Part shown: one piece after another, positions 57,777 to 64,000 of the stretch
How the letters are laid out: each line of letters starts with the position of its first letter
Numbering within the stretch: the first letter of the stretch is position 1
Source: Clonostachys chloroleuca
Lineage: Eukaryota; Ascomycota; Sordariomycetes; Hypocreales; Bionectriaceae
Direction of reading: 5' to 3'
DNA: 64,000 bases
Assembly (NCBI GenBank): GCA_037952775.1
Contig: JBANAY010000001.1
Span: forward strand, 5,518,001-5,582,000
The notes under the pieces: generated by a model
Seen by the model: the letters and a program-made list of their open reading frames with translations, nothing else
What the model was told of the DNA's origin: nothing
Database searches by the model: none
Position numbers and translations under genes: made by a program

Positions 57777-59705
57777 CTTGAACAAGGTGGGATGGAGTCG
57801 GGAGGAGGTTTGTGGTGCTAAGGCTCTTTCTGGGACTTCCAAACAAGGGAGGGAAGGCTGAGCCTTTATAACCCTGATACTGGGTCAGTTTATGGAGGAC
57901 AGAGGCTGCAAAGTTCCTCGGAATGTATGACCCTTTGGAATGTTGGCAGGGTGACATTTTGCGATATGGACACCTGACATGGCACCATCCCCAATCATGT
58001 TGAGCAGCAGTAGTCATCAGGGTCACAATCAGAATTCCACCATCGCACAAGGGCATGGATGCAATTTTCATGGCGTATGGGCATATTCGGTGCTGCCTGG
58101 GCCAGGCAGTTCAAAAGCTCCCTGCGTGACAGTGTGCAGAAGGACCATGGCATCATGAACAAATCAGGTAGGTGTCTAAGTCAATCTTTCTGGGCGCACT
58201 TACTAGCAATTACTGGCTATGCTGATCACTCCTGAGACATGGTAGCTTCCACTGGGGCTCCATGGCACCGGAGCAACCCCGTGCTTAGTGTTCACAACGG
58301 TTTCGACAGGGCAACGCTGGTATGAAGCCTGATAAGAGGTTGAAGTCTTGACCGCCGCGTAGCAACTTCAGCAAGCATCATCATCATATTTAGGCGTTTG
58401 AATAAAATCGCCGACACTAAGGCAGACAGACAATCGCCTCCCCCTCTTGCTCCGGGTTCTTTCATCCATCCGCAGATCGCGTACAGATTTGGCAGGGGTG
58501 GGGCCGATTAAAGTTGGGCAAATGATTGGTGGCATGCATGGTCAGCATGACAATGGGATGAAATTGGAAGGAGGACAGCGCAGCTTCAGGTTTTGGCCAT
58601 CCTTGGCAAGATGGCGAGATTGCCGGGCGGATGGTGAATCTGCAAGGGAGGCAACAGAAGGATTTTAGATCTCGGGACTTGAGGACGCCGTCCTAAGCTC
58701 AAACCTGAGCCAAAATCTTAGTCGGCTCTAACGTTAGTGACTGGGGATTCACGCTTTAAGCTTATGAGCGAATCAAGTGCACCGTCTCAGGAGACATCCC
58801 AGTCAGGCACCTTGACTCACTCAGCATTTACCTTGAAGCACTGTCACCGTACCATGCCTGTAATCCTCCAACTGCCGTCAACGGGATAGCTGCCCATCGG
58901 AGGCAAATAATGACGCACTCCGACAAGGCCGGTACGGTACCCCTTTACGCCGTGGCGAGCCAAGGCACTTGTCACCAGCGCATTCGGTCAACCAACGGCC
59001 TCACTTGTTTGTTCGCCGCAATAGTAGAAGCGCGCTGTGAATAATCAGGTCACTATATTTAAATGGAAGCTTCCCGGAAAGCTTCCTCCTAAAGGTTGAC
59101 CAAAACTCCCAGAGTACCTCAGTTGCTGCGCGACCAATCATTGTGGGCCAACGTCTCTTGAGTGGTATTCACATGCAGTCCATTCACAGTTTTTTTACAG
59201 GAAAAAAAGTTCCATTGTTCCCACTTTTGAGATACGAATATTCGTGATGCGATGCGACGCGTGAGGGGTAGCAGTTATCAGATTGAAGCCGACCATCTCC
59301 TGCCTCTCTGGGACGTTGTTGAATGTGATGTTGGGCAAAGGTATCACCATGCTGGAAGACTTATTGTCCTCAACGTCGAGGGAATAACTGGGTAATAATT
59401 GGCCCCAGGTTCGTAGACGAGTGTACGATTATTTTCAGACTCCCTATGATAAGATCTTAGTTGAAACTGATGGCCATGGCAATTACTTTGCAGTGATGAT
59501 AAATCTCAAATTTTGCATCAATTAAGTGGTAGGCCTAAGAGTCTCCAGGGCAAGTGCCATCTCAGGTGTGAAGATGCAATCAGGTATTAGATTGCACACC
59601 AGACCAGCCTCATAAGCCACAAATATAAACATACACACACCACCTGCATATCTTCTTTCTTCGTTTAAATATGCCCCTATTGGCCTTCATTATCTGATCC
59701 ACTCC
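57777..59705. other. Intergenic, no recognised gene
   Basis: About 1.9 kb upstream of the anchor-B gene and downstream of the sugar transporter. GC-rich stretches carry chance ORFs below 75 codons. No repeat family was recognised. Confidence 0.4.
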
Positions 59706-61621
59706 CTACGCATTCTCATGGTGAGAATGGTCGAGGCCGTTTTCTTCGGCTTTCTTGTTCATGCTAACTGCCCCGGTTGTTCCATCACTCGCAACCGGAT
59801 AGCTTTCGGCTGCCTCTTCTGTGCCAGCGATTTCAGTTCCAGCCTGTCGCCGAATCTTTGCCATTTCGGCAGGGGTTGGCGGGACCCATTTGGAGCTCTC
59901 CCAAGGTTTGACATGTTCGAGATAGGCGGTGTCGATTTCCTCGATGCTGAGACCTTTTCCTTCGATGACGAAGAAATAGACAATTGCAGCACCGATGAGA
60001 TTGCATCCGGCGAAGACAAACCCATATAAAAAGTCTATATCACCTGTGATGAAAGGCGTGAAGAAGGCAAGGAGAAAATTCCAGAGCCAGTTCTGCGCGA
60101 TAGTGTAAGCTGCTGATGCATCGTTCTAAGGTGTTTGTTTGGGCACTTACTGATGCCGTAGCCAGTGCCATAGCCCTGGCTCGGTAACGAGAAGGATAGA
60201 TTTCAGCCATGATTGTCCAGATCATAGGCCCCCATGTTGTTGCGAAACCAAGGATGAACAAGCATGCGAAGACAATCATCGCAATTCCGGCATGTGGTGT
60301 TCGAGATGAATCATCCCGATCCAAGGCCCAATGGCCGACAGACGCAAAGATCAAAAAGCAGACAAACATCCAAAGAGAGCCGCTGATCAATGATTTTCTG
60401 CGGCCGTAATGTTCCACCAAGTATAGACCTATGAAAGTGACAAGGAAGTTGATCGTGTTCAAAATGATTTGAGTGATGAAGGAATCGATTGACACCGATT
60501 TGAAGATCGTAGTTCCGTAGTAGAAAAAGTAGTTGGCACCTAGAGGATACTCGTTAGCGAGATAAAATAATGGAAGGCCAGCTGCTGGGATATTTACCTG
60601 TCAGTTGCTGGAACATTTGCAAGCCCATTCCAAGAGCGATCCGATATCCCATTCGAGGGGCCCTAAACATTCTCACAAACTGCGTCACGGCATTCCCTTT
60701 TATGACATTTTCCTCTCGAAGTTTGCTCTCGATTTCCTCAATCTGAGTGTGAATAGCCCAGTGGTTGGGTGTGGCACCGTATACCTTGCAGAGTGTCGCT
60801 TGAGCCTTGTCCTTTTTACCGTGACGGTAATTGTACCGAGGTGTTTCTGGGAAGAATAGGATGCCAATGCCAAGGATAAGAGTCCACAGCCAACCGATGC
60901 CAATGACGATCCTCCAGCTTGCCGAGCTGTTAGGATGATGGATGTACGTGCCGTAATTGAAACAGGCAGCCAGAAAGATGCCCATCGTGATAAAGAGCTG
61001 GTAGGTACAGACAAGAGCTCCTCGAATCCACGGTGGTGCTGTCTCAGCTTGATACATTGGCACCAGAAGACTCAGGGCACCTACCCCAAGACCGGAAATA
61101 TATCTGCCTATCATGATTTGGTACCAGGCAGTGTTGGCCGCGATTTGCACCACAAAGCCAATAGACACGATCACACACCAAAAGGAGATGGAAGGGCGAC
61201 GCCCGATCCTGTCTGCAATAGGCGCAGCAACCAAGGCTCCCATAAGCGTGCCGATTGAAAGCAGAGCAACAATCAGACCAGACCTCACACGGCTGAACTC
61301 CTTGACGCCTTGTGCATTGGTCGTTCCAAACCTCTGGAGGAAGTCGTCCATCTCCAGAAAGCCGGAAATTTGACCGGTATCATAACCAAAGCTGGGTTTA
61401 AAAATCAGCAACTGGACATAGTCTAGTATATAGGACGGTCTTCTGATATCTTACATCAAGCCGCCCATGGACACAAGAACGCCCATGAGGAAGGATCGAC
61501 GCGAGATTCGAGGGAGCGGGGAGTAGTCCAAGCCTGCTAGCGACGGGCGATGCCCGTCCATCCGCTTCTCCGAATTGGGATCATGTTGATCGAAGTAAAC
61601 TGTCAACCCCGGGAATTTCAT
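59706..61621 (-). CDS. MFS sugar transporter (hexose transporter type)
   Basis: Four exons (61621-61455, 61391-60598, 60539-60151, 60092-59706) join in phase to give 578 residues. Signatures of the sugar porter family are all present: GYDTGQISGF in helix 1, ADRIGRRPS in the loop 2-3, GRYISGLGVG, FFPETPRYNYRHGKKDKA in the central loop, MFQQLTG in helix 7, YGRRKSL in the loop 8-9 and EIYPSRYRARAMA. The C-terminal tail is hydrophilic, with EEIDTAYLEHVKPWESSKW. For intron 3 the acceptor at 60093 is preferred, because an earlier AG would give an intron too short to splice. It would import glucose or related sugars by proton symport; substrate is not determined. The short N-terminal exon holds the cytoplasmic tail. 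Confidence 0.92.
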
Positions 61622-63005
61622 GATTGCGAATATTGATAGGGTTGGTGTTGAATCTTTCACCAAGCGTGTTCTCAACGGAGAGGCCGGTATTTATGCAACG
61701 GTCAGCTCCACCGTTTGGTCAGTTAGATCATGGGGTAAAAGAACCATATCAGTAGTCCAGCCTATGTCGTCATTCACGATACCTTCAGCGGCCCGACCAT
61801 CGACGTACACAGAATGGCTTCGGGGGGAGTGGCGTCCAACTTCTGTACTCCCCACGTTGAGCCCGGCAATAAGACACGCATGTTTTCTCCAGGTTCTCCA
61901 GTATTTAATGTGGAATTCGGGCCTATCTATCATACGTTCAACTGATTAGCTCCGTCGTGGCAGACTTTGAGAGCTTATATTAGACATTGGATAAGCTCCA
62001 CCAATGTCTTGTTCGCCTCCATGGCCGAACACATAATTGGCTACCTAGGGGGTAAGGTAAGTAGGTTCCCAGATCTAGCCGTTCTATTTGGCAATAAGAG
62101 ACTGCTTGTGTGGGGTATCCCGCTCGTTGTTCAGTATTAGGCACTCCGGCTGATCCGGGGTTGAACGAACTCAAAGATCCACACACCATCACGAGCATCA
62201 TCGACGTCACCATCCGGAGAAGTTCTCCGACTCTTTTTGCGTTCTTCGACAGCACAGAGAGAGGAGAAAAGGATATAATTTTGTGCAAGGGTTTGCGCAT
62301 CTCCCATCACCTAGTTCAGAGGCGATAAGAGGGGTAGCTGTATGTTCTTAATCGAAATACTTCGAAAGTCAGGCGACAGTCAATTCAACCTCCACCACCA
62401 TCTGAAAAAGAATGGGTCAACTGAAGACCAGGTCAAGTGATAGAATTGGAGAATTGGGCCGATATCTCACTTGCCGACTTTGCCGGCCGTCATTGAATTG
62501 ACTTTAGGTGACGTTATTTGTGTACTCAACCAATTCGTCTCGCACGACGTGGCCGCTATTGGAGGATTGATCTTTGTTCTCATCTTGGGAGCAGTGTAAT
62601 GGGCCATATGACCTCGGGAATCCATCTTTGAAGACTGATTTATGTTGAGGATACTTCATTGTATGGGTGGCAAATCCAACAAATTGGATACTGTCGCCCT
62701 GTCAAGCGAGAAAACCAGTGATCGATGATACAGTGCGTTTGGTTTCAAGCGCGGCTGATGTTGGGATGTTAGAATAAAACTTATTTCCAAGAGAGAATAT
62801 TTTTTTTTTTTTTTTTAAAAAAAAAATACCATCTAAACGGCGGGCTTGTATTGCAACAAGGCTCATTGTTATTCTATCACCATGGACTAAGGAAGTGAAG
62901 ATACAACCTCGACACGTAATAAATTTGATAGAAAACATAATATTCTAGGAAGTGACTGTATTTAATCTATTTGAATACTAAATGTAGTCTTAGGGTGTCC
63001 CGAGA
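61622..63005. other. Intergenic, promoter of the sugar transporter
   Basis: No ORF above 110 codons and no recognised domain. A T17/A10 homopolymer pair at 62800-62826 is listed separately. Confidence 0.4.
62800..62826. repeat. Adjacent T17 and A10 runs
   Basis: Seventeen T are followed directly by ten A, forming a perfect inverted repeat able to fold into a hairpin. It lies in noncoding DNA near the aldehyde dehydrogenase relic. It could mark an old poly(A) or retroelement tail, or be a simple slippage tract. Confidence 0.7.
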
Positions 63006-63720
63006 TTAGATGCCAGGGTTGGCCACGACTAAATTCAGATGGACAGCTTTGATCGTTGAGTATGCTCACAGAACAGCCTCTCCCAGCTCTCTTCCAATCC
63101 CGGACTGTTTCATCCTGGCCAAAGGAACTCGGAAGTCGCTATTGTTCTTTGAGTTTATCCAAATGTTTCCGTCTCGGAGCTTCTGTGAGACCCGGACCGC
63201 CCGGGTCACGCCTGTCGTAAACAGTGTGGCTGCAAGTCCGTACTCGGTATCGTTGGCCGCCTTGATAACTTCTTCTTCCGAAGTGAATTTGACAACCACT
63301 GCAAACGGACCGAAAATCTCCTCCTGGTATACCTTCATTGAAGGGTTTACGTCACCCACCACTGTAGGATCGATAAAGTATGCCTTGCTGGCCACCAGCC
63401 AGAATCGTGGCACCCTCCTGCCGAGCTGATTCCGCGTACTCCAATATCCTTTCATACTGTGCCTTGGACACTTGAGGTCCATGCCATGTCTTTTCGTCAA
63501 ACGGATCTCCGACAATAGATATCTTGGCTGTGCATTTCAAGAACAATTCGATAAACTCATCATATATCCGCTCGTGAATGAAAATACGAGAGGTCGTGGT
63601 GCAGATCTGACCCATGTTGCCCATGATGTCGTAGTGAGCCCACTTCACGGCATTCTTCATATCTGCGTCGTAACGATCAAAGGAGACTTCCCTCCTATCT
63701 CGAATTGATGACATTGCAAC
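63006..63720 (-). pseudogene. Decayed aldehyde dehydrogenase (C-terminal half)
   Basis: Minus-strand frames encode the C-terminal half of an ALDH. The catalytic cysteine region GNMGQICTTTSRIFIH is near 63610, followed by VGDPFDEKTWHGPQVSKAQYERI, YFIDPTVVGDV and YQEEIFGPFAVVVKF, and the end is RMKQSGIGRELGE. The pieces lie in different frames: breaks are near 63671 (between GGKSPLIV and YDADMKNAV) and near 63388-63392, and a TGA at 63068-63066 interrupts the last 20 residues, after which KAVHLNL still continues in frame. The N-terminal NAD-binding part is not found in the remaining 280 bases of the window. This is a gene relic rather than a sequencing artefact, given several separate lesions and the missing half. 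Confidence 0.82.
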
Positions 63721-64000
63721 CTTTTGAGCCCTACCATTCTTAGGTAAGTTGGCTTTCTTGTGCTGCCCAAATACGGAAAGACAGAAAAGTATATGTCGGC
63801 GAACCAATCTATCAGAAATATCCATAATCAAAGCCAGCCATAAGACGTCTCTGGGCCTGCGAGGTAATCCACTTCAGTTCTTGTATCTTCTTGAGTAAGT
63901 CTTTAGCTGCGTTTTGACCATTGCATTTCTGGGGACTATCAATACCAGAAAAAGCCAAAACCTGCGATATGGTCTTTCAGCATTTGTCAATCGAAAGGTG
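63721..64000. other. Right edge, no firm feature
   Basis: The minus strand has a short helical-looking open stretch (around KDLLKKIQELKWITSQ near 63930-63860), but no family is recognised and it runs close to the window edge. It does not look like the missing N-terminal part of the aldehyde dehydrogenase. Confidence 0.3.

Noticed and set aside
60093..60150. Alternative acceptor AG about 25 bases after the donor in intron 3 of the sugar transporter
   Set aside because: The intron would be too short to splice, and the later acceptor gives the usual family sequence (ATASNWLWNF).

Overview
The window reads as a chromosomal segment of a filamentous ascomycete, most likely a sordariomycete close to Fusarium or other Hypocreales. 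The evidence is short GT-AG introns of about 50 to 110 bases, a Zn(II)2Cys6 regulator, a fungal rhodopsin-like (PTH11-type) membrane protein, a WSC/GPI wall protein, F-box proteins and a set of secreted pectin enzymes. No rRNA, tRNA, CRISPR array or intact transposon was recognised. The assignment below family level is inference.

Layout. 0-5.3 kb: tail of an unknown gene, then two neighbouring minus-strand MACPF-like (perforin-family) genes; the first continues into a jacalin-like lectin region and is followed by an H-type lectin ORF. 5.3-9.4 kb: gene-poor AT-rich DNA. 9.5 kb: a secreted two-repeat protein with a KR cleavage site, resembling a Kex2-processed peptide precursor. 12-14 kb: GFA-family enzyme and secreted RNase T2. 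15.7-24 kb: flavin monooxygenase, acid-ceramidase-like amidase, PTH11-type receptor, F-box protein. 24.5-32 kb: Zn2Cys6 regulator, WSC protein, secreted serine peptidase. 32-42.3 kb: a plant-cell-wall (pectin) island with GH43, GH28 (frame-broken) and PL11 enzymes, plus a decayed acetyltransferase. 43-50.5 kb: a 67-residue three-exon gene, a TMEM53/PaxU-type hydrolase, an F-box protein and a kinase relic. 51.6-64 kb: OPT peptide transporter (frame-broken), a secreted choice-of-anchor-B protein, a sugar transporter and an aldehyde dehydrogenase relic.

How the genes relate. GH43, GH28 and PL11 would act together on pectin side chains, homogalacturonan and rhamnogalacturonan, and the sugar and peptide transporters would take up breakdown products; this is functional inference, not evidence of one cluster. 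The MACPF/lectin pair at the left is the best candidate for an uncharacterised defence or interaction locus, and the repeat protein at 9.5 kb is the best candidate for a new peptide. Six loci show broken frames. Three of them differ by a single base in or next to short base runs, so sequencing error and real gene decay must be separated before interpreting them. Exon boundaries given here were derived by hand from splice consensus and frame continuity.
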